DNA of 44,106 nt, from contig DATBHZ010000144.1 in the NCBI GenBank assembly GCA_036557185.1, positions 1 through 44,106 of the forward strand. Reading direction: 5' to 3'. The notes beneath the pieces were generated by a model that saw only the letters and a program-made list of their open reading frames with translations, was not told where the DNA came from and did no database searches. The translations under genes were made by a program, and so were the position numbers. The first letter of the stretch is position 1; every line of letters starts with the position of its first letter. The DNA is from DATBHZ01 sp036557185 (GTDB lineage: Bacteria; Actinomycetota; Acidimicrobiia; IMCC26256; JAENVU01). This document shows, piece after piece, positions 1-7,177 of this stretch.

Positions 1-773
1 CATGTCCGCAGGAGCACACGACCGAACCGGTAGCCGTACGCGAGGCTGGGACCCTTCCTGCTGTCGCCGGATGCGCGGCGCCGCATCGTCGCCGGGCGCT
101 CCGCCACCCGGTAACCCCGCATGATCGCTCCGACCAGCAGCTCGGACGCCTGGAACTGAGGCTCCTCGAGACGGAGGCCGAGCGGGACCTCGGCGCGCAT
201 CGCGCGGAGCCCGAACGACGGGTCGCTGATGGGGGCGCCGGTGAGCACGCGTACGGACGTGCCGTACACCAGCACACCGAGCTGCCGGAAGCGGTCCCCG
301 CGATAGCTCGAGCCGAGCCGCCGCGAGCCGGTGACGAGGTCGGCCTCGCCGTCAACGACCGGCGCGAGGACCGAGGGGATGTCGGCGGGGTCGTACTGGC
401 CGTCGGCGTCGAGGCTCACGAGGTACTCCGCACCGTGCGCGGCCGCGACCGCGTACGCGAGCCGAAGCGCGGCACCTTGGCCGCGGTTCAGCGCGGGAGC
501 GCACACGAACGCTCCGTGCTCTCGCGCAACCTCGTCCGTCCCGTCTCCGCTCCCGTCGTCGACGACCAAGACGGTCGCGCGATTGCCGCAGACGGTGGAC
601 GGGAGCTCGTCCAGCACGTCCCCGATGCTGGACCGCTCGTGATAAGCGGCGATCACGATGCAGACGGGACCCAGGTCGGGATGGCCGTACCGGTCCTCGA
701 ATTCCGCGCGAGCCTCGTCGTCGACCGGGTTGTCGATCCCGTTCGGCGCCCTCGTGCTGCGCGCCTGGGTCAT
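1..773 (-). CDS. Family 2 glycosyltransferase (DPM1/GtrB-like), 3' end outside window
   Basis: This gene reads leftwards from an ATG at 771-773 and runs off the window with 257 codons visible and no stop, so the C-terminus is missing. The visible part is a GT-A fold family 2 glycosyltransferase: VDDGSGDGT at about residues 71-79, the N-R-G-Q-G-A-A-L-R element at about 96-104, and the metal-binding LDADGQYDP at about 121-129. That motif set is typical of polyprenyl-phosphate sugar transferases such as DPM1 and GtrB, which load a sugar from a nucleotide onto a lipid carrier at the membrane. Whether membrane segments follow cannot be seen. It starts one base after the stop of the SDR gene upstream, so the two are co-transcribed, in one operon with sqdB and a GtrA-like gene. 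The sugar it uses is unknown; sulfoquinovose is an inference from context. Confidence 0.9.
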   Translation of the reverse strand, partial: MTQARSTRAPNGIDNPVDDEARAEFEDRYGHPDLGPVCIVIAAYHERSSIGDVLDELPSTVCGNRATVLVVDDGSGDGTDEVAREHGAFVCAPALNRGQGAALRLAYAVAAAHGAEYLVSLDADGQYDPADIPSVLAPVVDGEADLVTGSRRLGSSYRGDRFRQLGVLVYGTSVRVLTGAPISDPSFGLRAMRAEVPLGLRLEEPQFQASELLVGAIMRGYRVAERPATMRRRASGDSRKGPSLAYGYRFGRVLLRT

Positions 774-774
774 C

Positions 775-1695
775 TCAGCGGCCGGCAGGGACAGTACGCG
801 GGCCGAGCACGTCCCGGAGCGCGTCCCAGGTGCGGACGAGGCCCGCGCGCAGATCGACCTCGGGCTCGTATCCGGCTCCACGGGCTCGCGTCACGTCCAC
901 GCGCACCGCCCGCATCTCGCCCTCGGGCGGCGGCACCGAGGTGCGGGGGATGTCCCGGCCGACGACATCGGCAGCGACCGCGCACACGCCGTGCACGGTG
1001 GTCGAGGTACCCAAGCCGATCACGAGCGTGCTCTCCGCTGATCGCGCCCCGATCCGCAGGCCCGCGATCGCGTCATCGACGAAGGCGTAGTCGCGCTCCT
1101 GCAAGCCGTCGCCGTAGATCGTGACCGGCTCCCCAGTCGCGGCCGCACGGAGCAGCCGCACGACGAAGGTGTCCTTCGCGCCCATGCCGGGCCCGTAGAC
1201 GTTGGTGAGCCGAACCGCGGTCGCGTCCAACCCGAACGACCGGTACGCGGAGCACAGCATCTCGCCGGCCGCCTTGGTCGCACCGTAGGGCGTCAATGGG
1301 TGGAGCGGCGTGGACTCGTCGATGAGCGCACCACCGCTCTCCCCCACCACCGCGTTCGTGGATGCGAGCACGAACGACTGCGAGCCGGCACGGCGCGCGC
1401 TTTCGAGGAGGTGCTGCGTCATCTCCACGTTGACGCGATACACACCGACAGGATCCTTCTTCGACTGCAGCACGGACGTCCGCGCTGCGAGGTGGTACAC
1501 GGTCGTCGGTCCGCCGTCGAGTGCGGCAGCTCGCACGTCGGGATCCAAGAGGTCACCGACGACGGTCGGCACGTCGGGATCCTGGAAGGGTTGGAGATCC
1601 GCGACGCGAACCTCCGCACCGGACCGTCGGAGCGCGCCGACGAGCGCCGTGCCGATGAACCCCGACCCGCCGGTGACGAGGGCGTCGACTGTCAT
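775..1695 (-). CDS. NAD-dependent epimerase/dehydratase (extended SDR)
   Basis: A 306-residue extended short-chain dehydrogenase/reductase of the sugar-nucleotide epimerase/dehydratase type. The Rossmann motif TGGSGFIG is at residues 8-15, the catalytic Y-G-A-T-K at 137-141 and the preceding active-site Ser/Thr in ASTNAV at about 111-116. RLTNVYGPG and the later RDYAFVDD are also characteristic of UDP-sugar 4-epimerases and dehydratases. The ATG at 1693-1695 is preferred because the N-terminus then begins directly with the nucleotide-binding strand; an in-frame start further upstream adds unconserved, shadow-like sequence and enters sqdB. It lies 37 bases after sqdB and one base before the glycosyltransferase. 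It probably converts the NDP-sugar used by this cluster, but epimerase versus dehydratase cannot be settled from the sequence. Confidence 0.92.
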   Translation of the reverse strand: MTVDALVTGGSGFIGTALVGALRRSGAEVRVADLQPFQDPDVPTVVGDLLDPDVRAAALDGGPTTVYHLAARTSVLQSKKDPVGVYRVNVEMTQHLLESARRAGSQSFVLASTNAVVGESGGALIDESTPLHPLTPYGATKAAGEMLCSAYRSFGLDATAVRLTNVYGPGMGAKDTFVVRLLRAAATGEPVTIYGDGLQERDYAFVDDAIAGLRIGARSAESTLVIGLGTSTTVHGVCAVAADVVGRDIPRTSVPPPEGEMRAVRVDVTRARGAGYEPEVDLRAGLVRTWDALRDVLGPRTVPAGR

Positions 1696-1732
1696 CGTGC
1701 GCCGTGACTGCCGTGTGGGGACACCGGGTGCG

Positions 1733-2932
1733 TCAGCGACCGACGAGCGCGGGGAGCTCGAGGGTGGGCCCGTCGCCTCCGTCGCTCGACACGGCACGCC
1801 AGTCGATCGTCGGCAGGATCTTGTCGACGTCGACACGCGCGGCGTGCTGCTCGACCACTCGTGCCAGGCCCCGAATGACCTCGTCGTCGAGGAGATGCGG
1901 GACGAGGCCGAGATCGATGAGCTTCGTGTGTGCGGCGCGGTAGTAGTGCGATTGTGCTTCCACCCTCGGGTCGATCAGGTGCTCGATGCGGTGATCGCCT
2001 GGGATCACCTCCGTGATCATTGCAGCCATCTCGCTCACCGAGAACGATTCCGTGAACTGGTTGAACACGCGGAACTCACCGGTCGCGGCCGGGTGGAGGA
2101 GCGCCAGCTCCACGCACGCGAGCGTGTCGTTGATGTTCAGCATGCCGCGCGTCTGTCCACCCTGCCCGTAGACGGTGAGCGGATGTCCGATCACCGCCTG
2201 GACCACGAACCGGTTGAGCACCGTGCCGAACACGGCGTCGTAGTCGAACCGGGTCGCGAGGTTCGGGTGCAGCACCGTCTCGGGAGTCTCCTGCCCGTAG
2301 ACGATGCCCTGGTTGAGATCGGTCGCGCGGAGGCCCCACGACTTGCAGGTGAACGCGATGTTGTGCGAGTCGTGCACCTTGGAGAGGTGGTAGAAGGAGC
2401 CGGGCTGCTTGGGAAAGGGCAGTGTGTCGGATCGCCCGTTGTGGGTGATCTCGATGTACCCCTCCTCGATGTCGATGTTCGGCGTGCCGTACTCGCCCAT
2501 GGTGCCGAGCTTCACGAGGTGGACTGCCGGGTTCAGCTCCGCGATCGCGTACAAGACGTTCAGCGTGCCGACGACGTTGTTCACCTGGGTGTACACGGCG
2601 TGCTCGCGGTCGATCATCGAGTAGGGAGCGGCGCGCTGCTCGCCGAAATGGACGACGGCGTCCGGTTCGAACTCCGCGAACGCCTTCGAGACGAACTCGA
2701 AGTCCATGAGGGTCCCGACGTAGGCCGGGATCTTGTTCCCGGACACCTCGCGCCACGTCTCGACGCGCTCGTCGAGCGGCCGGATCGGCACGAGGCTGCT
2801 CGTTCCGAGCTCCGCGTCGTATTCGCGGCGTGCGAGGTTGTCGAGGACGCCGACCTCGTGGCCGCGGGCCGAGAGATGGAGAGCCGTGGGCCATCCCAAG
2901 TACCCGTCGCCGCCGAGAACCAGGATTCGCAT
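1733..2932 (-). CDS. sqdB: UDP-sulfoquinovose synthase
   Basis: A 399-residue SDR protein closely matching the SQD1/SqdB family, which makes UDP-sulfoquinovose from UDP-glucose and sulfite in the cytoplasm with bound NAD. Visible hallmarks are GGDGYLG at 7-13, the F-G-E-Q-R-x-A-P-Y-S-M-I-D stretch at about 96-108, N-N-V-x-G-T-L-N at 118-125, G-T-M-G-E-Y-G at 143-149, Y-H-L-S-K at 181-185 and the R-F-D-Y-D-x-x-F-G-T-x-x-N-R-F stretch at about 228-242. Thr144, Tyr181 and Lys185 fit the family's Thr-Tyr-Lys catalytic set, and length is normal. The ATG at 2932 has GGAGGA just upstream; an in-frame GTG/ATG five codons earlier is less likely. Sulfoquinovose is best known from photosynthetic sulfolipid, but no SqdX-type family 4 glycosyltransferase is visible here. 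A GT2 enzyme and a GtrA-like protein sit in the operon instead. Confidence 0.95.
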   Translation of the reverse strand: MRILVLGGDGYLGWPTALHLSARGHEVGVLDNLARREYDAELGTSSLVPIRPLDERVETWREVSGNKIPAYVGTLMDFEFVSKAFAEFEPDAVVHFGEQRAAPYSMIDREHAVYTQVNNVVGTLNVLYAIAELNPAVHLVKLGTMGEYGTPNIDIEEGYIEITHNGRSDTLPFPKQPGSFYHLSKVHDSHNIAFTCKSWGLRATDLNQGIVYGQETPETVLHPNLATRFDYDAVFGTVLNRFVVQAVIGHPLTVYGQGGQTRGMLNINDTLACVELALLHPAATGEFRVFNQFTESFSVSEMAAMITEVIPGDHRIEHLIDPRVEAQSHYYRAAHTKLIDLGLVPHLLDDEVIRGLARVVEQHAARVDVDKILPTIDWRAVSSDGGDGPTLELPALVGR

Positions 2933-3067
2933 GTGTCCTCCAGACACTTCTGGCTGAGGGCGGCCCCGATCTCGCCCGGTACTTGCGGGGCAGGTGACCT
3001 GTCCGACACCCGCTCCGCACTGTCGTGGGGAGGCTAGCGGGGCGGAGCCGCCCGAGATTGCCTTCCC
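2933..3067 (-). promoter_or_regulatory. Structured leader between gtrA-like gene and sqdB
   Basis: This 135-base gap, read on the minus strand towards sqdB, holds three inverted repeats: GGGCGG/CCGCCC at 3040-3053, a 17-base palindrome centred on CAGGTGACCTG at 2988-3004, and GTGTC/GACAC at 2933-2947. The Shine-Dalgarno core of sqdB (CTCC on the plus strand, 2938-2941) lies in the 5-base loop of the last one. No T-run follows any stem. It may be an operator region, an attenuator-like leader or simply GC-rich chance pairing. Confidence 0.35.
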
Positions 3068-3544
3068 CTAACCTTCGGGCAGCACCTGAGAAGGAGCTGA
3101 ATCAGCCCACGCGGGCCGACCGCGCTCGAAGACGAACAGGTGCAGGGCGATGAACTTCGCCACGAACAGTCCTCCATACGTGGCGAGATACGCCGCCGCG
3201 ACGAACACGACCTGAGCGGTCTTGCCACCGGGAGCGATGGCAGCCGCGAACGCGGTCGCCAGCGCCGCAGCGACAAGGCTGAGCCCCGAGACCACCGCAT
3301 AGAGCACGACCTCGCGTCGGAAGTCCGGGCGCCCCCGGCGCTCCCAGACCCACCGCCGGTTGAGCACGTAGTTGGGGATCGCCCCGGCAAAGAACGCGAC
3401 CACCGACGCTCCCGTGGTGCCGAGCCAGCCCGAGCTGTAGCAGAGGACGAGGACCAGCTCGCTCGTGCCCAGGGCGACGACCGATCCCGCGGTGTAACGA
3501 CCGAACCGAACCGGCAGCTTCGTGCCGCCCACCTGCGTTGCCAC
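3068..3544 (-). CDS. GtrA-like membrane protein
   Basis: A 158-residue membrane protein with four hydrophobic segments at about residues 13-36, 44-62, 78-101 and 108-135, the GtrA layout. The family signature N-Y-x-x-N-R-x-W-V-W is at 58-67, just after the second segment, and a short cytoplasmic tail ends the protein. GtrA-family proteins are thought to help move polyprenyl-phosphate-linked sugars across the cytoplasmic membrane and usually work with a GtrB-like family 2 glycosyltransferase, which is what the last gene of this operon resembles. The start is taken as the GTG at 3542-3544; the frame stays open far upstream, but that sequence is unlike the family and crosses the divergent VOC gene. 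It is the first gene of the minus-strand sqdB operon. Confidence 0.85.
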   Translation of the reverse strand: MATQVGGTKLPVRFGRYTAGSVVALGTSELVLVLCYSSGWLGTTGASVVAFFAGAIPNYVLNRRWVWERRGRPDFRREVVLYAVVSGLSLVAAALATAFAAAIAPGGKTAQVVFVAAAYLATYGGLFVAKFIALHLFVFERGRPAWADSAPSQVLPEG

Positions 3545-3666
3545 GCACCTGCCTTCCGGGTTCTGACTGGTACTTGCAGCGTAGGCGCTCCACCAAGAAG
3601 GGGCGTTGTCGTGCACGAAGGCAAAATGCCCGCGGGTCGCGCGCTGCAATCGGCTCAGATGGTCGG

Positions 3667-4065
3667 ATGCCGTCGATCCTGCACCTCTCCCTCCCGGTAC
3701 GCGACCTCGGCGAGAGCCGGCGCTTCTATGCCGACGTCCTGGGTTGCACATCCGGGCGGGAGACGGCCGAGTTCGTCGACGTCTGGTTCCACGGCCTGCA
3801 GCTGACGCTCCACGAGAGACCGGACGAGGTGCTCGACGACACGCAGCAAGGGGTCCGCCACTTCGGGGTGACCCTCGATGCGACCGCGCTCGCGGCGCTG
3901 CTGGACCGGATCTCGCGCTCCCCGGTCCGGTGGGTCGAGCCGCTCCATACCGACTTCGCGGGGACGGCGAGGGAACAGACGAAGGCAAAGATCGCCGACC
4001 CGAGCGGCAACGTGATCGAGCTGAAGTCCTACGCCGACCCGGCCGCCGCGCTGGGCGGACCCTAG
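3667..4065 (+). CDS. VOC family (glyoxalase/bleomycin-resistance fold) protein
   Basis: A 132-residue single-domain VOC protein. It begins with the typical first strand ILHLSLPV, followed by R-R-F-Y-A-D-V-L-G at about residues 18-26. His6, His65 (in V-R-H-F-G-V) and Glu118 (in G-N-V-I-E-L-K) sit where this superfamily binds a divalent metal, so it is probably an active metalloenzyme. The D-P-S-G-N-V-I-E-L-K ending is that of glyoxalase-like lyases, isomerases and dioxygenases. The ATG at 3667 places the first strand correctly. It diverges from the gtrA-like gene across 122 bases and precedes a membrane-protein gene by 59 bases. The substrate cannot be inferred. Confidence 0.85.
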   Translation: MPSILHLSLPVRDLGESRRFYADVLGCTSGRETAEFVDVWFHGLQLTLHERPDEVLDDTQQGVRHFGVTLDATALAALLDRISRSPVRWVEPLHTDFAGTAREQTKAKIADPSGNVIELKSYADPAAALGGP

Positions 4066-4124
4066 GAGCGCCCCCCGCAGTCCGCGACGGGTGTCGGCGG
4101 GGCCGCAGCACTACCCTCTCCCCG

Positions 4125-4781
4125 GTGGTCGAGGGGGCGAAGTTCGAGATTCCGAAGCTGCGCGCGATCGCCGCGCACGCGACACCACGAGTCATCGAGG
4201 GGACGCTGATCCCGCTGGGGCTGTTCCTCGTCGTGCTCCAGTTCGCCGGCATCTGGGGTGCGCTCGCGGTCGGCGTCGGCTGGACGTACGGCGCGATCGT
4301 CCTCCGCCTCGTCACGGGCCGGAGAGTCCCAGGCATCCTGCTGCTGGGCGCGCTCACCGCGACCGCGCGCGGCGCGCTCGCGGTCGCGACGCACAGCGTC
4401 TTCCTCTACTTCCTGCAACCGACCCTCGGCACCGCGCTGGTCGGCGGTGCGTTCCTGGTCTCCTTCGCGGCGGGTCGGCCGCTGACGGAGCGCCTCGCGC
4501 ACGACTTCTGCCCGCTGCCGGAGGCCATGTCGGGCCATCCGCTCCTCAAGCGCTTCTTCCTGCGGATCTCGCTCCTCTGGGCCGGCGTCTTCCTGGCGAA
4601 CGCCGCCCTCACCCTCTGGCTCCTGCTCAGCCAGTCCCTGACGGTCTACGTGCTGGCGAAGCCGGCAGTCTCCTTCGGGTTCACCGCGATCGGGATCTGC
4701 ACGTCCGTCTGGTGGTTCCACCGCTCGATCCAGCGGCACGGCGTCCTCGATGTGTGCGCAGTGCCCGCCACTGCGGCATAG
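4125..4781 (+). CDS. Polytopic membrane protein, VC0807-like family
   Basis: A 218-residue integral membrane protein with about six hydrophobic segments, beginning near residues 24-45. The layout resembles the VC0807/intracellular-septation-like group of small transporters of unknown function, with conserved-looking G-x-x-W-x-x-x-A-I and a central loop carrying P-L-P-E-A-M followed by F-F-L-R-I-S-L-L-W. GTG at 4125 is chosen because it immediately precedes the amphipathic N-terminus; upstream in-frame sequence overlaps the VOC gene and is arginine-rich shadow. The stop is 7 bases from the GTG of the downstream hydrolase, so the two are probably co-transcribed. No function is assigned. Confidence 0.75.
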   Translation: MVEGAKFEIPKLRAIAAHATPRVIEGTLIPLGLFLVVLQFAGIWGALAVGVGWTYGAIVLRLVTGRRVPGILLLGALTATARGALAVATHSVFLYFLQPTLGTALVGGAFLVSFAAGRPLTERLAHDFCPLPEAMSGHPLLKRFFLRISLLWAGVFLANAALTLWLLLSQSLTVYVLAKPAVSFGFTAIGICTSVWWFHRSIQRHGVLDVCAVPATAA

Positions 4782-4788
4782 TCGCGTT

Positions 4789-5538
4789 GTGCCCCGGCGC
4801 GTCCTCACCACCTGCGACTCGGTGGAGCTCACAGCCCGCCGCTGGCTGACCGACGAGACCCCGCGCGCCTCGGTCGTGCTCGCGCACGGCTTCACAGCGT
4901 CGGGGAACGATCCCAAGCTGATCGAAGTCGCCGAGGCGCTCCACGGCGACGGGCTCGACGTGATCACCTACGACGCGCGCGGTCACGGGAGCTCGGGCGG
5001 CGCGTGCACGCTCGGAGATCTCGAGCGACACGACGTGGCTGCAGCCGTCGAGCTCGCGCGGTCGCGCAGCGACCGAGTCGTGCTCGTGGGCGCGTCGATG
5101 GGCGCCATCGCCGTGCTCCGGCATGCTGCCGACGACCCGACGGTCACCGGCACCGTCGTCGTGAGTGCTCCGTCCCGTTGGGTGCTCCCGCGCAACGCGC
5201 GCAGCGTGGCCGCGGCGCTGCTCACCCGGACACCTCCTGGTCGCGCGCTCGCTGCGCGATACCTGCGCGTGACCGTCGCGCCCCGGTGGACGAGCCCCGA
5301 GTCCCCAGTCGAGCTCGTCGGCCGGATTGCGGGCCCGTTGGCGATCATTCACGGCGAGAACGACAAGTTCATCCCGTCGCAGGCCGCGCGCGAGCTCCAC
5401 GAGCGCGCGACCGGACCGTGTCGCGTCGAGACGGTCGAGGGTATGGGTCACGCCTTCGAGCCGCGCGCCATCGCGCCGGTGCTCGACGCGGTGGACTGGG
5501 CGCTTCAGGCCGCCGACACGGCAGTGCGCTCCGCCTGA
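4789..5538 (+). CDS. Alpha/beta hydrolase
   Basis: A 249-residue cytoplasmic alpha/beta-hydrolase of the lysophospholipase/monoacylglycerol-lipase-like type. The oxyanion-hole H-G is at 33-34, followed by Y-D-A-R-G-H-G-S-S-G at 61-70. The nucleophile elbow G-A-S-M-G places Ser103, the acid is Asp192 in G-E-N-D-K-F-I-P, and the catalytic His is His221 in G-M-G-H-A-F, so the triad is complete. There is no signal peptide and the cap region is short. The GTG at 4789 is preferred; an ATG at 4750 would overlap the membrane-protein gene by 32 bases. Its 3' end overlaps the convergent DegV gene by 34 bases. The natural ester or amide substrate is unknown. Confidence 0.88.
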   Translation: MPRRVLTTCDSVELTARRWLTDETPRASVVLAHGFTASGNDPKLIEVAEALHGDGLDVITYDARGHGSSGGACTLGDLERHDVAAAVELARSRSDRVVLVGASMGAIAVLRHAADDPTVTGTVVVSAPSRWVLPRNARSVAAALLTRTPPGRALAARYLRVTVAPRWTSPESPVELVGRIAGPLAIIHGENDKFIPSQAARELHERATGPCRVETVEGMGHAFEPRAIAPVLDAVDWALQAADTAVRSA

Positions 5539-6392
5539 TCCAGCGGTTCCCACCACCAGGCGAGCCCGACGAGGCCGCCGCCCGTGTGCGCCACCATCAC
5601 GCTGCTGAATGAGCCGACGAACGCCGTCGCGGGCTCCGTCTCTGCGATCACACGCTTCAAGAGCTGCTCCCCCGCTTCGTGATCGAGCGCGTGGAGCGCG
5701 GCGACGTGCAGCTTGGCATCCGGCACACGCGACCGGCGCCAGCGGGCGAGGATCCTGTCGAGGGCTGCATCGCGGGTGAACGCCGGACGCGACGCGTGCA
5801 CGCTGCCGTCGCGGAATTCGAACATCGGGTTCACGTTCATGCGTCGACCCGCGCGTCCCGCGATTCCCGACACGCGACCGCTGGCGATCAGCCGATCGAG
5901 CGAGTCGACGGTCGCAGCCAGCCGCACCTCGCCCGCTGCGGTCCGCGCCGCCGCCTCGACCTCGTCGAGGTCGGCGCCACTGCGCGCGACCTCGGCTGCG
6001 TGGACGACGACGAGCCCTTCCGCGCCGGCCGCGGTGCGCGTGTCGAGCACGCGCACGGGGATCTCCTCCCCGCCTTGCTCGGCTGCAAGCCTCGCGGCTT
6101 CGAACGTCGAGCTCATCGACGCCGCGATCGTGAGCACGAGCACGCTGTCGACGGGCTCAGGACCTGGTCGCGCGCGTGCCTCGTCGATCGCTTCGAGGAA
6201 CGCGGACGGCGTGGCTCCGGAGGTCGTGACCGTCTCCGCGGGCATCGCCATCAGCTCGTCGAGCGGGAGCTCACCATCGCTCATGTCCTCGTCGCCCACA
6301 CGGAGGCGCAACGGCACGACCCCGATGCCGAGATCCTCGACGAGCTCTTCCGGCAGCGCCGCAGCGCTATCCGTCACGATTGCAACAGCCAT
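5505..6392 (-). CDS. DegV family fatty-acid-binding protein
   Basis: A 295-residue DegV protein, a two-domain fold that binds one fatty acid and, in Gram-positive bacteria, can hand it to a fatty-acid kinase (FakB role). Visible landmarks are V-T-D-S-A-A at 6-11, the T-T-S-G-A-T-P-S motif at 56-63 whose Ser/Thr residues hold the fatty-acid carboxylate, S-M-S-S-T-F at about 92-97 and V-D-S-L-D-R-L-I-A-S-G-R further on. C-terminal G-G-G-L-V-G-L-A-W-W is also family-like. The ATG at 6392 has A-A-G-G-G-G about 7 bases upstream. Divergent from the PlsY-like gene, which fits a lipid-handling neighbourhood; no FakA kinase is in the window. The 34-base 3' overlap with the hydrolase is tail to tail. 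Confidence 0.9.
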   Translation of the reverse strand: MAVAIVTDSAAALPEELVEDLGIGVVPLRLRVGDEDMSDGELPLDELMAMPAETVTTSGATPSAFLEAIDEARARPGPEPVDSVLVLTIAASMSSTFEAARLAAEQGGEEIPVRVLDTRTAAGAEGLVVVHAAEVARSGADLDEVEAAARTAAGEVRLAATVDSLDRLIASGRVSGIAGRAGRRMNVNPMFEFRDGSVHASRPAFTRDAALDRILARWRRSRVPDAKLHVAALHALDHEAGEQLLKRVIAETEPATAFVGSFSSVMVAHTGGGLVGLAWWWEPLDQAERTAVSAA

Positions 6393-6485
6393 GCAAACCC
6401 CTTGGCAAGGCGCGGGTCAGCGCTCAATATCCTGGCACCGAGGGGCGTACCCAAAATACGGTCCGCCGCACCACGGAGACGTGAG

Positions 6486-7175
6486 ATGGGTCGACAGAGC
6501 ACGCACCGGCTCGCCGGGGTCGCACGGGCCGGTGCGGTGTTGGCCACGGCATACCTCGCCGGCTCGATCCCGTTCTCCAACCTCACCGCCCGTCGCGTCG
6601 GGCGGGTCGACCTCCGTGACGTCGGGACCGGGACCGTCTCGGGTACGTCGCTCTACCGGGTGACCGGCTTCCTCCCGCTCGCGGGCGCCGGGATTCTCGA
6701 AGTCGCGAAGGGAAGCGTCGGGCCGGCACTCGCCGGATCGACACGCCCCGTGGTCGCCGCTCTCGCGGGCGGAGCGGCGGTCTGCGGCCACGACTGGTCC
6801 GTCTTCCTGCGCGGTGCGGGCGGACGGGGCATCTCGCCCGCCCTCGGCGCGTTCCTCGTCCAGGACCCGGCGGGGACCGTGCTGCTGTTGAGCGGGATGG
6901 TCGCGGGACGCCTCGCGGGCGAGACGGCCATCGGCAGCCTCGCGTCGTACGTCCTCCTCGTGCCGCTACTCACCGCGAGAAAAGGGAGAGCCGGCTTCCT
7001 GGCGGGTACCTCTGTACTCGTGCCCCTTGTGGTCAAACGGCTCCTCGGCAACGGTCCACCCCCCGACCGCTCCGCATATCTGCCCCGACTCGTCGTCGAC
7101 CGCGACACGTTCGCGCGCGTCGAGGAGCCATCCGAGGACGGAGAACGGAGGGTCCCCAGCGTCAGGAGCATCTGA
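6486..7175 (+). CDS. PlsY-like acyltransferase paralogue with altered motifs
   Basis: A 229-residue multi-pass membrane protein of the PlsY (acyl-phosphate:glycerol-3-phosphate acyltransferase) family. It keeps the opening G-S-I-P-F-S-N at 26-32 and a GH...VFL...GG.G pattern at 101-115. The phosphate-binding loop normally reads G-S-G-N-x-G-A-T-N; here it is G-T-G-T-V-S-G-T-S at 47-55, so the usual Asn residues are gone, and the usual F-K-G-G-K-G is G-A-G-G-R-G. It is therefore likely a paralogue with a different acceptor or reduced activity, not the housekeeping enzyme. The ATG at 6486 has GGAG 7 bases upstream. Only two bases separate its stop from the MFS gene, so the pair is translationally linked. 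Confidence 0.8.
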   Translation: MGRQSTHRLAGVARAGAVLATAYLAGSIPFSNLTARRVGRVDLRDVGTGTVSGTSLYRVTGFLPLAGAGILEVAKGSVGPALAGSTRPVVAALAGGAAVCGHDWSVFLRGAGGRGISPALGAFLVQDPAGTVLLLSGMVAGRLAGETAIGSLASYVLLVPLLTARKGRAGFLAGTSVLVPLVVKRLLGNGPPPDRSAYLPRLVVDRDTFARVEEPSEDGERRVPSVRSI

Positions 7176-7177
7176 CG

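Noticed and set aside
331..1124. Plus-strand frames opposite the glycosyltransferase and SDR
   Set aside because: Composition of antisense frames; the opposite strand carries clear GT2 and SDR motifs.
1310..3037. Plus-strand 575-residue open frame opposite sqdB and the SDR gene
   Set aside because: It is rich in Arg, Asp, Val and His with no domain, and lies fully opposite two well-supported genes; the typical antisense shadow of high-GC DNA.
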